Origin: Streptomyces sp. A 4/2
GTDB taxonomy: Bacteria; Actinomycetota; Actinomycetes; Streptomycetales; Streptomycetaceae
Assembly: GCF_940670765.1 (NCBI RefSeq)
Contig: NZ_CALNVW010000007.1
Location: 124,001 to 188,000 of the forward strand
Length of the DNA: 64,000 bases
Direction: 5' to 3'
The position numbers were made by a program, and so were the translations under genes. Of the stretch, positions 36,579-46,800 are shown in pieces (within the stretch, counting starts at the first letter, position 1; every line of letters starts with the position of its first letter). The notes beneath the pieces are model-generated. The model saw only the letters and a list, made by a program, of their open reading frames with translations. It ran no database searches and was not told the origin of the DNA.

Positions 36579-37217
36579 TCAGTCGAAGACCGGGCCCTGG
36601 GTGCGGGTCCGCTTGATCTCGTAGAAGCCGGGGATCGAGGCGACCATCAGCGTGCCGTCCCAGAGCTTGGCCGCCTCCTCGCCCTTGGGCGCCGGGGTGA
36701 CGACCGGTCCGAAGAAGGCGATCTGCTCGCCGTCGGCGCCGGGGACCGCGATGACCGGGGTGCCGACGTCCTGGCCGACCTTGTCGATGCCCTCCTTGTG
36801 GGAGGCGCGCAGCTCGGCCTCGTAGGCGAACGGGCTCTGGTCGGCGTAGTCGAGCAGGTCCGCGGGCAGCCCCACCTCGGCCAGTGCCTCCGCGATGGCC
36901 TCGCGGGTCGGCCCCTGATCCTCGTTGTGGAAGCGGGTGCCGAGCGCGGTGTAGAGCTTGCCGACCACTTCGTCACCGTGCAGCTGCTGAGCGGCGATCA
37001 CCACACGCACCGGGGCCCAGGCCTTGACGGCGAGCAGTTCGCGGTATTCGTCCGGCAGGTCGTCGAGCCGGTCCTCGTTGAGGACCGCGAGACTCATCAC
37101 GTGCCAGCGGACCTCGATGTCCCGGAGCTTCTCGACCTCGAGGACCCAGCGGGAGGTCATCCATGCCCAGGGGCACAGCGGATCGAACCAGAAGTCGACG
37201 GGGGTCTTCTCGGACAT
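36579..37217 (-). CDS. DsbA-family thioredoxin-fold protein (Rv2466c/mycothiol-dependent type)
   Basis: The 212-aa protein starts MSEKTPVDFWFDPLCPWAW. The CPWA motif lies where Rv2466c, a mycothiol-dependent reductase, has CPWC, so only the nucleophilic Cys15 remains. The DsbA helical insertion and the cis-Pro (GTPVIAVPG) are present. A one-Cys site suits monothiol chemistry with mycothiol. There is no signal peptide, so it is cytosolic. GAGGAG lies 4-5 nt before the ATG. It is divergent from the M1 aminopeptidase gene. Confidence 0.85.
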   Translation of the reverse strand: MSEKTPVDFWFDPLCPWAWMTSRWVLEVEKLRDIEVRWHVMSLAVLNEDRLDDLPDEYRELLAVKAWAPVRVVIAAQQLHGDEVVGKLYTALGTRFHNEDQGPTREAIAEALAEVGLPADLLDYADQSPFAYEAELRASHKEGIDKVGQDVGTPVIAVPGADGEQIAFFGPVVTPAPKGEEAAKLWDGTLMVASIPGFYEIKRTRTQGPVFD

Positions 37218-37345
37218 GTCTCTCCTCGAAAGGCGCGGATCTCTGGTCCCGGAACGTCCCGAGTCGCGCGGCCATTCCCGGATGCCACCGCCGAGCGCCC
37301 CGTGGGAGGATTCGAATCACGGAACGTATACACGAAGGAGTGCCC

Positions 37346-39934
37346 GTGCCCGGTGAGAACCTGTCCCGCGACGAAGCCCGCCAGCGGGCCGAACTGATCT
37401 CCGTCGACGGGTACGCGGTCGCCCTCGACCTGCGCTCGGCGATCGGGGACAGCCCGGACGGCGAGCCCCGTACGTTCCGCTCGGTGACCACGATCCGGTT
37501 CCGGTCCTCGCAGGTCGGCGCGGACACGTTCGCCGATCTGATCGCACCGTCGGTGACCGCGGTGACGCTGAACGGGAAGCCGCTGGACCCGGCCGTCGTC
37601 TTCGACGGGGTCCGGATCGCGCTGGACGGGCTCGCCGCGGAGAACGTGCTGGTCGTCGACGCGCAGTGTGCGTACAGCCGGACCGGCGAGGGCATGCACC
37701 GCTTCGTCGACCCGGAGGACGGCGAGGTCTATCTGTACACGCAGTACGAGCCCGCCGACGCCCGCCGGGTCTTCGCCAACTTCGAACAGCCGGACCTGAA
37801 GGCGCCCTACGAGTTCGAGGTGTCCGCGCCCGAGGGCTGGACGGTGTGGAGCAACGGGGCCGGCGAGCTCACCGACGGGGTGTGGAGCTTCGCGCAGACC
37901 CAGCCGATCTCGACGTACATCACCGCGGTCGTCGCCGGCCCGTACCACTACGTCACGGACACCTACCGCCGGACCTTCACGGACGGCACCGAGCTGGAGA
38001 TCCCGCTCGGCGCCATGTGCCGCAAGGGCCTGGCCAGGCACTTCGACGCCGACGACATCTTCCTGATCACCAAGCAGGGGCTCGACTTCTTCCACGACCA
38101 CTTCGACTACCCGTACCCCTTCGGGAAGTACGACCAGGCCTTCGTCCCCGAGTACAACCTCGGCGCGATGGAGAACCCGGGTCTGGTGACCTTCCGTGAG
38201 GAGTACATCTTCCGCGGCAAGGTGACCCGCGCTGCGTACGAGGGCCGGGCCAACGTCATCCTGCACGAGATGGCACACATGTGGTTCGGCGACCTGGTCA
38301 CCATGGCCTGGTGGGACGACCTGTGGCTGAAGGAGTCCTTCGCCGACTTCATGGGCGCGTTCTCGATGGTGAACGCCACCCGGTTCACCGACGGCTGGAT
38401 CACCTTCGCCAACAACCGCAAGTCGTGGGCGTACCGCGCCGACCAGCTGCCCTCCACCCACCCGATCACGGCCGACATCCGTGACCTGGAGGACGCCAAG
38501 CTCAACTTCGACGGGATCACCTACGCCAAGGGCGCCTCGGTGCTCAAGCAGCTGGTCGCCCATGTCGGGCAGGACGCCTTCCTGGAGGGTGCCCGCCGGT
38601 ACTTCAAGCGGAACGCGTACGGGAACACCCGGCTCGGCGACCTGCTGTCCGTGCTGGAGGAGACCAGCGGCCGGGACATGGCGTCCTGGTCGCGGTCCTG
38701 GCTCCAGACGGCCGGGGTCAACTCCCTGACGCCCGCGGTGACGTACGACGCGGGTGACCGCATCACGGAGCTGGCCGTCGTCCAGGACGCGGCCGAGTCG
38801 CACCCCGAACTGCGCCCGCACCGGGTCGCGGTGGGCCTGTACCGGCTCGACGGCGGTGAGCTGGTGCGCTACGCCCGCGCCGAGGCCGACGTCGACGGTC
38901 CGCGCACGGTCGTGACCGAGCTGACCGGCGTGGAGCGGCCCGATCTGGTGCTGGTCAACGACGACGACCTCACGTACTGCAAGATCCGGTTCGACGAGGG
39001 GTCGCTGGACACGCTCCGCGCCCACCTCGGCGACATCACCGACCCGCTCGCCCGCGCCCTCTGCTGGTCGGCGCTGTGGAACCTGACCCGCGACGCGCTG
39101 ATGCCGGCCCGGGACTTCATCGGTCTGGTGCTGCGTTTCGCGGGGCGCGAGACGGACATCGGGGTCCTGCAGATGCTGCACTCCTGGACGCAGAGCGCGC
39201 TGCAGAACTACGTGGCGCCCGAGTGGCGTGCGCAGGGCGGGCCGCTGCTCGCCGAGGGCGCGCTGCGGGAGCTGCGGCTGGCCGAGCCGGGCAGCCAGCA
39301 CCAGCTGGCCTGGGCGCGGTTCTTCGCGGCCGTGGCGGCCACGGACTCCGACTTCCAGCTGCTCCAGGGTCTGCTCGACGGCACGGCGAGGGTCGACGGA
39401 CTCGACGTCGACCAGGAGCTGCGCTGGGAACTCCTGGCGCCGCTCGCCTCGCACGGCATCGCCGACGAGCGGGTCGTCGCGGCGGAACTGGCCCGCGACG
39501 ACACGGCGTCCGGCAAGCGGCACGAGGTGCGCGCGCTGGCCTCGCGTCCCTCCGCGGAGGTGAAGGCGGCGGCCTGGGCGGCGCTCGTCGAGTCCGACAC
39601 GCTGTCCAACGCGCTGGTCGAGGCGACGATTTCGGGGTTCCGGCAGGCCTCGCAGCGTGAACTGATCGCGCCGTACGCGTCGAAGTACTTCGAGGCGATC
39701 GAACGTGTGTGGGCGACGCGTTCGATCCAGATCGGGATGCTGGTGGTCAGGGGCCTCTTCCCGGCGCTGCGGGACGACCCGTCGACGCTGGACGCGACGG
39801 ACGCCTGGCTGGACGGGCACCGGGACGCGGCGCCCGCGCTGCGGCGCCTGGTGCTGGAGGCGCGGGACGACCTGGCGCGTTCGCTGCGCGGCCAGGCGTG
39901 CGACGCGGCATCGGCTGCGGTTCCGACTGTCTGA
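37346..39934 (+). CDS. M1 family aminopeptidase (aminopeptidase N-like), first copy
   Basis: The 862-aa zinc peptidase removes N-terminal residues from peptides. The zinc motif HEMAH (His307, Glu308, His311) is followed by Glu330 in WLKESFA. The substrate motif is GAMENPG. An N-terminal beta domain (1-200) and a C-terminal helical ERAP-like domain complete it. The GTG at 37346 has AAGGAG 5 nt upstream; the longer frame overlaps the divergent DsbA-like gene and is rejected. It is cytosolic, with no signal peptide. A paralogue lies at 48595-51171. Confidence 0.93.
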   Translation: MPGENLSRDEARQRAELISVDGYAVALDLRSAIGDSPDGEPRTFRSVTTIRFRSSQVGADTFADLIAPSVTAVTLNGKPLDPAVVFDGVRIALDGLAAENVLVVDAQCAYSRTGEGMHRFVDPEDGEVYLYTQYEPADARRVFANFEQPDLKAPYEFEVSAPEGWTVWSNGAGELTDGVWSFAQTQPISTYITAVVAGPYHYVTDTYRRTFTDGTELEIPLGAMCRKGLARHFDADDIFLITKQGLDFFHDHFDYPYPFGKYDQAFVPEYNLGAMENPGLVTFREEYIFRGKVTRAAYEGRANVILHEMAHMWFGDLVTMAWWDDLWLKESFADFMGAFSMVNATRFTDGWITFANNRKSWAYRADQLPSTHPITADIRDLEDAKLNFDGITYAKGASVLKQLVAHVGQDAFLEGARRYFKRNAYGNTRLGDLLSVLEETSGRDMASWSRSWLQTAGVNSLTPAVTYDAGDRITELAVVQDAAESHPELRPHRVAVGLYRLDGGELVRYARAEADVDGPRTVVTELTGVERPDLVLVNDDDLTYCKIRFDEGSLDTLRAHLGDITDPLARALCWSALWNLTRDALMPARDFIGLVLRFAGRETDIGVLQMLHSWTQSALQNYVAPEWRAQGGPLLAEGALRELRLAEPGSQHQLAWARFFAAVAATDSDFQLLQGLLDGTARVDGLDVDQELRWELLAPLASHGIADERVVAAELARDDTASGKRHEVRALASRPSAEVKAAAWAALVESDTLSNALVEATISGFRQASQRELIAPYASKYFEAIERVWATRSIQIGMLVVRGLFPALRDDPSTLDATDAWLDGHRDAAPALRRLVLEARDDLARSLRGQACDAASAAVPTV

Positions 39935-39958
39935 AGAACTGCCGTCTGCTCCATCCGT

Positions 39959-39991
39959 GAGCCGTCGCCTGGACCATTCGGGCGACGGCTC
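39959..39991 (+). terminator. Terminator after the first M1 aminopeptidase
   Basis: An 11-bp stem (gagccgtcgcc / ggcgacggctc) with an 11-nt loop lies 25 nt past the stop. Confidence 0.8.
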
Positions 39992-40094
39992 GCTCGGCAC
40001 TCGAACGCCCGTACTTTAGGCCGGTGTTGTCCGGTTTTGCCGACGATTGTGTAACAGCGGTTGAGGGCGGGGGGAACGCGGGAATCCCCGGATC

Positions 40095-41192
40095 ATGACT
40101 CACCATTCCCCTCTCTGCGGAGAGACGACGCCGCCGCTCTCCCCCGCCTCCCTCGGTCACCTCTCCGGCGTCCGCCGCCGGGTGCTCTCGATGGCGCAGC
40201 TGCGCGACCACGGGGTGAGCCCGGCCCGTACGAGTGCGCAGTGCCGGCCCGGAGGCCCCTGGCAGCAGTTGCTGCCCGGGGTCTTCGTGCTGCACCCGGG
40301 GCCCCCGACGAGTGAGGAACGGCTGCACGCGGCGCTGCTGTACGCCGGACGGCCGCCCGTGGAGCGGGCCGGGAAGATCCCCTGCCAGCCGCGCAAGGAC
40401 ACGGCGCAGGACGGTTCGGCGGACCGGTCCGAGTACGGCAGCACCATGGTCACCGGCCTCGCGGCGCTCGCCCTGTACCGGTTCTCGGCCGCTCCCGCGC
40501 TCATCGCCGTCGACCCGATCGACGTGCTGGTGCCCCGCACCCGCAGGCTGCGCTCGACGGGCTGCGCCCGCATCGTCCGCGCGCAGGCGCTGCCCGTGAC
40601 GCAGCAGATCGAGGGCGTGCCGGTGGCCCCGGTGGAGCGGGCGCTGGCCGACGCGGTCGCCGTGCTCGCGGACCCGGAAGTGGTGCGCGCGCTGCTGACC
40701 GAGGCGGTACGCGGCGGGCACTGCGAACCTGCGCTCGTGGTCGGCGAGTTGATCCGGGCCCGGCTGCTCGCCCGGCCTCAGGTGGCGCAGGCGGTGGACA
40801 TGCTGCTGGCGGAGGGGCGGGCGATCGCCGAGGGCCGGCTGTACGCGATGGTGCGCCACCACGGGCTGCCCGACCCGCTGTGGAACGTGGAGCTGCGGCT
40901 GCCCGGCGGGCCGGGGCTCGGCGGGGTGGACGTGTACTGGCCGGAGGAGGCGGTGGCGCTGGAACTGGACACCCGGCCGCCGGGCGGCGAGCCGCAGAGC
41001 GAGGAGGAGGTGCTGCGGTCCGCGTACGCCCGTAAGCGGGAGCATCTGGAGCGGCTGGGCATCACCGTCGTGCACCTCACGCCGAAGAAGCTGCGGGAGG
41101 CGCCCGCGCAGCAGGCCACGGTGGTGCGTACCGCGCTGATGGCCGCGGCGGACCGGGCGCCCGCGGCGTATGTGACGGTACTGCCGCGCTGA
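40095..41192 (+). CDS. Hypothetical protein with AbiEi-like and DUF559-like regions
   Basis: The 365-aa protein has an N-terminal region like the winged-helix/AbiEi group of putative antitoxins (RVLSMAQLRDHGVSPART, WQQLLPGVFVLHPGPPT, then GLAALALYRF and VPRTRRLR). Its C-terminal part, GVDVYWPEEAVALELDTRPP followed by YARKREHLERLGITVVHLTP, matches the DUF559/Vsr-like nuclease fold pattern (Asp, Glu-x-Asp, Arg). A long Gly/Asp-rich insertion sits near residues 90-115. Such solitary fusions are common in Streptomyces and have no assigned role. No toxin gene adjoins it. The ribosome-binding site is weak. Confidence 0.7.
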   Translation: MTHHSPLCGETTPPLSPASLGHLSGVRRRVLSMAQLRDHGVSPARTSAQCRPGGPWQQLLPGVFVLHPGPPTSEERLHAALLYAGRPPVERAGKIPCQPRKDTAQDGSADRSEYGSTMVTGLAALALYRFSAAPALIAVDPIDVLVPRTRRLRSTGCARIVRAQALPVTQQIEGVPVAPVERALADAVAVLADPEVVRALLTEAVRGGHCEPALVVGELIRARLLARPQVAQAVDMLLAEGRAIAEGRLYAMVRHHGLPDPLWNVELRLPGGPGLGGVDVYWPEEAVALELDTRPPGGEPQSEEEVLRSAYARKREHLERLGITVVHLTPKKLREAPAQQATVVRTALMAAADRAPAAYVTVLPR

Positions 41193-41264
41193 GCCGGTCC
41201 GCCGGGCCGGTCCGTCGGGCCGGCCCGCGGGGGCGCGTCGGCGGGGGCGCGTCGGCGTGGGCGG

Positions 41265-43010
41265 TCAGCGCTTCTTCAGGACCAGTTCGGTGTTGCGGTC
41301 GCCCGCGCCGCCCGAGAGGTCCGTGCGGGCGCCCGGCGCGTTGGACGACAGTTCGCGGTAGAGCGCGGCCAGCCCGGTCTGCGAGAGATCGGTGAAGTCG
41401 GTGCGGTGCGGCGCCGCGGACTCGACGAGGGTGGTGAAGAGGGAGAGCGTGCCGTCCTTGTTGTCCACCAGCTCGAAGACCCGGGCGAGCTGGGGGAAGT
41501 CGATGTGCGACGCGGTGGTGATCTCCCAGAAGGAGCCGTGCGGCTGGATCTTGTTGCGGTGGCTGTGGCCGTTGATCCAGGCGAGCGCGTTGCGGTGGCG
41601 CTTCAGCAGCGCCACGACCTCCTCGCCGGAGTGGTGGCCGTCGCCGGGGTGGGCGGGGTCGGGGTGGGTGTTGGTGATGGTCCAGCTGTTGTGGTGGCTG
41701 AAGACGATGACGTGGTCGTCGGCGTGGTCCTTCAGCGTCCGCTCCAGCCAGCGCAGTTGGGTGGTGCCCAGAGTGCCGGTGAAGTGGCCGCCGCGCCCGG
41801 TGGTGTCCAGGCTGACGCCCAGGACGCCGTCGGCGATGCGGAACGTGTAGTAGAGGGTGCCGCTGTCGAGGTCGGCCCGCGTGTAGCCGTGCCCCACCGG
41901 GCCCGCCCCCGCGTGCGCCGGGTCGAGGTGCGCGGTCAGGTACTCGCGCGGTGTGAAGGGAGCGCGGGTCTCGTCCGGGGTGACGGGGCGCAGGTTCTTG
42001 GCGTGGCGGCGCATCAGGGCGGCGAAGTGGCTGCCGTCGTAGTCGCCGTTCCTCTGGTCGGCCGCGAGCTGCGCCCGCGCCTCCGCCTGCGGGATCTCGT
42101 ACAGCTTCCGCCCGCCGACCGCGAAGTCGGCGAGGAAGCGGCCACGGGGTGCCATGGAGCCGCTGGTGAGCGAGTCGTGGTTGCCGACGGTCGAGTACCA
42201 GGGCATGCGCAGGCCGGGGCTGTTGACGGACCGGACGGCCGCCGCGAGGAAGCCCTCGATGTGCGGGAAGCCGCGCTGCTTGTCCATGTCGCGCAGCGCG
42301 GCGTCCGGGTGCCAGAACTGCCGGAGGCCCGAGGCCTGTACGCCTTCGTAGCGGTGCGGGTCGCCGGTGTCGGGGGTGATGCGCCCGCCGCTCATCACCT
42401 TGAGGAACCAGTCGAGTTCGGCCCGCGAGTTGTTGTCCGTGTTGTCCCCGGTGGTCATCACGAAGGCCAGCGGCTCGCCGGTGGCGGGGCCGCCGCGCAG
42501 GGCGTTGACGCGTTCGATCAGAGAGACCGCGCCGGGCACGGTGAGGGCTTCCTGGGGGCGCCAGGCGGCGGGGTCGGCGGGGCGCAGGAACTCGCCGCGT
42601 ACCGGGTGCTGGACGTCGGTGAGATGCAGATCGGTCAGCTGCACGAAGGCGCTGAGTACGGTACGCCGGGTGGCGCGGCCCGCCCGGGGAGCGGCGAGCT
42701 GCGGGCGTACGACGCGGGCCCAGCCGGGGCCGTCTCCCAGCCGCCGGTAACCGCTGCCCGGGTGGCCGGTGCGGGGCGTCGCCGCGGTGAGCAGGGTGGT
42801 GCCGGCCCCCGAGGGCGCGGCCGGGGCGGGGGCCCGGCGGGCGGCGGCGGGTACGGCGGGCGCCGGCGCCTCGGCCGGAGCGGGGGCGGCCGAGGCGCCG
42901 CTGCCGGTGCCCAGGGCCGCGGCGGCACCGGCCGAGACGCCGACCGCTCCGGTGGCGACGAGGAAGGTACGGCGGTCGAGTGCGGCGGCTGCGGAGCGTA
43001 TGCGTGACAT
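41265..43010 (-). CDS. Tat-exported metallophosphoesterase (TIGR03767 family)
   Basis: The 581-aa protein starts MSRIRSAAAALDRRTFLVATG, a twin-arginine signal with the RRTFL motif. An Ala/Pro linker (about 35-75) follows. The calcineurin-like metal site comprises FVQLTDLHLTD, TTGDNTDNN, STVGNHDS, FSHHNSW and WINGHSHRNK. The start at 43010 has GGGAG 8 nt upstream. Substrates in this family are unknown; secretion and a PHO-box-like repeat upstream suggest phosphate scavenging. Confidence 0.9.
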   Translation of the reverse strand: MSRIRSAAAALDRRTFLVATGAVGVSAGAAAALGTGSGASAAPAPAEAPAPAVPAAARRAPAPAAPSGAGTTLLTAATPRTGHPGSGYRRLGDGPGWARVVRPQLAAPRAGRATRRTVLSAFVQLTDLHLTDVQHPVRGEFLRPADPAAWRPQEALTVPGAVSLIERVNALRGGPATGEPLAFVMTTGDNTDNNSRAELDWFLKVMSGGRITPDTGDPHRYEGVQASGLRQFWHPDAALRDMDKQRGFPHIEGFLAAAVRSVNSPGLRMPWYSTVGNHDSLTSGSMAPRGRFLADFAVGGRKLYEIPQAEARAQLAADQRNGDYDGSHFAALMRRHAKNLRPVTPDETRAPFTPREYLTAHLDPAHAGAGPVGHGYTRADLDSGTLYYTFRIADGVLGVSLDTTGRGGHFTGTLGTTQLRWLERTLKDHADDHVIVFSHHNSWTITNTHPDPAHPGDGHHSGEEVVALLKRHRNALAWINGHSHRNKIQPHGSFWEITTASHIDFPQLARVFELVDNKDGTLSLFTTLVESAAPHRTDFTDLSQTGLAALYRELSSNAPGARTDLSGGAGDRNTELVLKKR

Positions 43011-43087
43011 GGCGCGGTCTCCCCGGGTGCGAACGCATCGGACGGCGGGGCTGGATTCCCCGCCTCTCCTTGATGGTTGGCACCGGG

Positions 43088-43105
43088 CGTGACCTGCGCG
43101 TGAAC
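43088..43105 (-). promoter_or_regulatory. PHO-box-like direct repeat upstream of the metallophosphoesterase
   Basis: On the minus strand the sequence GTTCACGCGCAGGTCACG gives two 7-nt units (GTTCACG, GGTCACG) with 11-nt periodicity. This fits the Streptomyces PhoP direct-repeat unit GTTCACC. It lies about 80 nt before the start codon at 43010. Confidence 0.6.
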
Positions 43106-43168
43106 GAGGCCGCAACAGGCAGCGCCCATCACCGCACAGGGATCACTCACGGCCGCGCGGTCCTGTCC

Positions 43169-43627
43169 TCACCCCGTGGTGCGGCCGATCCGTCCGACCG
43201 GCGGCTGCTCGCGCCACAACGCCAGCCCCACGTCGACCAGTTCGACCCGGTCCAGGTCGTCGATCGCGTCCAGCGGGTGCCAGGCGGCGAGATCCGTGGA
43301 GCCGTCGGTCTCGGGCCGCAGCTCGCCGCCGGTGATCCGGCCCTCGTAGACGATGCGCAGCCCGTGGAAGTCCGCGAAGGTGCCGAGTCTGCGCGGGTAG
43401 TGCCGGGTGATCGAGTCGATGCCGAGGAGCCGGACCGGCTCGCAGGCGTAGCCGGTCTCCTCGTCGACCTCGCGGACGACCGTGTCGAGGGGGTCCTCGG
43501 CGTGGTCCATACCGCCGCCGGGCAGCGTCCAGTGCTTCTCGCCGTCCCGTGCCACCCAGCGGGCCAGCAGGATCTGTTCGTCGCGCACGCAGACGGCGTA
43601 GGCCGCCACCCTCAGCTCCTTGTTCAT
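43169..43627 (-). CDS. Nudix hydrolase
   Basis: The 152-aa protein has a complete Nudix box, GGMDHAEDPLDTVV followed by REVDEETGY (G-x5-E-x7-REVxEExG). It therefore hydrolyses a nucleoside-diphosphate-linked compound. The rest (RLLGIDSITRHYP, LRIVYEGRITGGEL) is typical of MutT-like small enzymes, and the substrate is undetermined. It is divergent from the S8 protease gene. Confidence 0.9.
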   Translation of the reverse strand: MNKELRVAAYAVCVRDEQILLARWVARDGEKHWTLPGGGMDHAEDPLDTVVREVDEETGYACEPVRLLGIDSITRHYPRRLGTFADFHGLRIVYEGRITGGELRPETDGSTDLAAWHPLDAIDDLDRVELVDVGLALWREQPPVGRIGRTTG

Positions 43628-43828
43628 TCCGTGAGGTTAGACCGGCCGGTGAACAGGGGGTGATCTTGCCAGGTTTCGCCACTGTATGTCCGCAGTGGCG
43701 TATGGCGGAAGTCCGCCAAGCGGCGATCACGCCACGGTCAACTCTCCCCAAGAAGCTGTCACTTAGGTAAAGCTCCGGTCATCATGCTCCGAATAACGGA
43801 CCATTTCTTCCACAAATCAGGGATGCAG

Positions 43829-46800
43829 ATGACCCTCGAATTCCCCGGCTCCATAACCCGGGCAAGACGCACGGCCCGTGTCGCCGCTGCTGCGGGCGTG
43901 GTGCTCGCCCTGGCCGCCTCGGCCGCCGGGCCCGCGTTCGCCGCAGGTCAGGACGGTCCCGCACCGTCCCCGGTGAAGTCCGTCAAGTCCGCAGGGGCCA
44001 CTTCCGGCAAGCTCGGCGCGGCCGACGCGCAACTGCTCGGCCAGGCCGAGGCGGAGGGCACCAAGTCCGTCACGGTGATGGTCGCCACCGCGCCGGGCGC
44101 CACCGCGCAGGTGCGCAAGCAGTTCGACGGCGTCCCCGGCGCGGTCGTCGGCAGGACCGACGACAAGCTGGGCTACGTACGGGCGACACTGCCCACCCCC
44201 CGGGCGGGCTCCGCCATCAAGGCGGCCGAGAAGCTCTCCTCCGTCCACGGGATCGACCTCAAGCAGGAGATCCAGCTGGACGACCCGACACCGGCCGGGG
44301 ACACCGCGAAGGGCGCCAAGTCCAAGGCGACGACCGGGACCTACGCGGCGCCGGGCAGGAACACGCCCGCCAGGAACCCGTACAACCCGTCCTTCGAGAC
44401 GGGCGCGGTGGACTTCGTGAAGCAGCACCCGAAGTCCGACGGCCGCGGCGTGACCATCGGCATCCTCGACTCGGGCGTCGACCTGGGCCACCCGGCGCTG
44501 CAGAAGACCAGCACCGGCGAGCGCAAGGTCGTCGACTGGGTGACGTCCACCGACCCGGTGGGTGACGGCGACGGCACCTGGCTGCGGATGAACAGCCCGG
44601 TGAAGGGTTCGGTCTTCACCGCGGAGGGCCGCACCTGGAAGGCCCCGGCCGGTTCGTACCAGTTCAAGCTCTTCGCCGAGAAGGTCACCGTCGGCGGTGA
44701 CGAGGCGGGCGACCTGAACCGGGACGGCGACACCACCGACACCTGGGGCGTGCTGTACGACCCGGTGGCCGGGACCGTGCGCGTGGACCTGAACGACAAC
44801 GGCGACTTCACCGACGACGTCGCGATGAAGCCGTACAAGGACACGTTCCAGGTCGGCTACTTCGGCAAGGACGACCCGGCGACGCAGGTAGCCGAGCGCG
44901 TCCCGTTCGTCGTCGAGATCCGCAAGAACGTCGTCCACGACGCGGCCGGGGACACCTCCGACTACGTCAACATCGGCGTCATCCAGTCCGAGCACGGCAC
45001 CCACGTCGCGGGCATCACCGCGGCCAACGGCCTGTTCGGCGGGAAGATGAACGGTGCCGCGCCCGGCGCGAAGATCGTCTCCTCGCGCGCCTGCACCTGG
45101 AGCGGCGGCTGCACCAACGTCGCGCTCACCGAGGGCATGATGGACCTCGTCGTCAACCGCGGCGTGGACATCGTGAACATGTCGATCGGCGGTCTGCCCG
45201 CGCTCAACGACGGCAGCAGCGCCCGCGACGAGCTGTACAAGCGCCTCATCGACACCTACGGCGTCCAGCTGGTCATCTCGGCGGGCAACGAGGGGCCCGG
45301 CCTCAACACCATCGGTGACCCGGGCCTGGCCGACCACGTGATCTCCGTCGGCGCGACCATCTCCAAGGAGACCTGGGCCGCGAACTACGGGTCCGGCGTG
45401 ACGAAGAAGAACGACATGATGCCGTTCTCCTCGCGCGGCCCGCGGGAGGACGGCGGCTTCACACCGACGCTCTCCGCGCCCGGCGCCGCCATCAACTCCA
45501 CCCAGACCTGGCTGCCCGGCTCCCCGGTGAAGGAGGCGGGCTACGCACTGCCCGCCGGTTACTCGATGCTCCAGGGCACCTCGATGGCCTCCCCGCAGGC
45601 CACCGGCGCGAGCGCGCTGCTGCTGTCGGCGGCGAAGCAGAAGCACATCGAGCTGCCCCCGGCCGATCTGCGGACCGCGCTGACCAGCACCGCCACCCAC
45701 ATCAAGGGCGTCCCGGCGCACGCCGAGGGTGCGGGCCTGATCAACATCGTCGGCGCCTGGGACCAGATCACGAAGGGCGCGAAGGGCCACCGGGCCGCCG
45801 CGCACGAGTACACCGTCAAGGCGCCGGTCGACACCGCGCTCAGCTACGCGCTGAAGACGCCCGGCTTCGGCACCGGCATCTACGACCGTGAGGGCGGGCT
45901 GAAGGCCGGGCAGACGAAGACGTACCCGGTCACCGTCGTCCGGACCACCGGGCCGGACAAGGCCGTCACGCACAAGGTCTCGCTCAAGAACAACGACGGC
46001 ACCTTCAAGCTGACCGGCTCCGGCCAGGTGGCCCTGCCGCTGGGGAAGCCGGTGACCGTCAAGGTCCAGGCGAAGCCCGCGTCGGCCGGGGTGCACAGCG
46101 CCATCCTGCAGCTCGACGACAAGAACACCCTGGGCGTGGACCAGCAGATCCTGGCGACCGTGATCGTCGCCAAGCCGCTGGCGAAGCCCTCGTACACCTT
46201 CACGGCCTCCGGCTCGGTGCAGCGCAACAGCACCACGTCGTACTTCGTGACGGTGCCGGAGGGCGCGAAGGCCCTCGAGGTCGGCATGGGCGCCCTGCGC
46301 TCGGGCAGCCAGACCCGGTTCATCTCGATCCACCCCTACGGTGTGGCCGTCGACGACACCGGGACGCCCAGCTGCTACCCGAACTACGACAACCCGGCGA
46401 ACACCTGCCGTCCGGACCTGCGCTCGTACGCGGACCCGGCGCCGGGCGTCTGGGAGATCGAGGTCGAGGCCCGTCGTACCTCGCCCTACCTCGACAATCC
46501 GTACAAGCTGGACGTGGCGCTGCTCGGTGCCGCCTTCGACCCGGCCGTCCAGACCCTCCCCGAGGTGAAGGTCGGCACCCCGGCCCCGGTCGAGTGGAAG
46601 GTCGGCAACGGCTTCGCCGCCATCGACGGCACGCTGAAGGGCGGCCCGCTGGGGTCGTCGAAGAGCGACACCCCGACGATCGAGCAGGGCGCGACCCGCA
46701 CCACCACGGTCACCATCGGTGCGGGCGTCGACCGTCTCGACGTGGCCATCGGCCACACCTCGGACACCGGCGCGGACCTGGACCTCTACGTCTACAAGGG

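Noticed and set aside
41193..41264. Short gggggcgcgtcggc duplication as a functional element
   Set aside because: It is a two-copy GC-rich run at the convergent end of two genes and has no stable hairpin beyond background.
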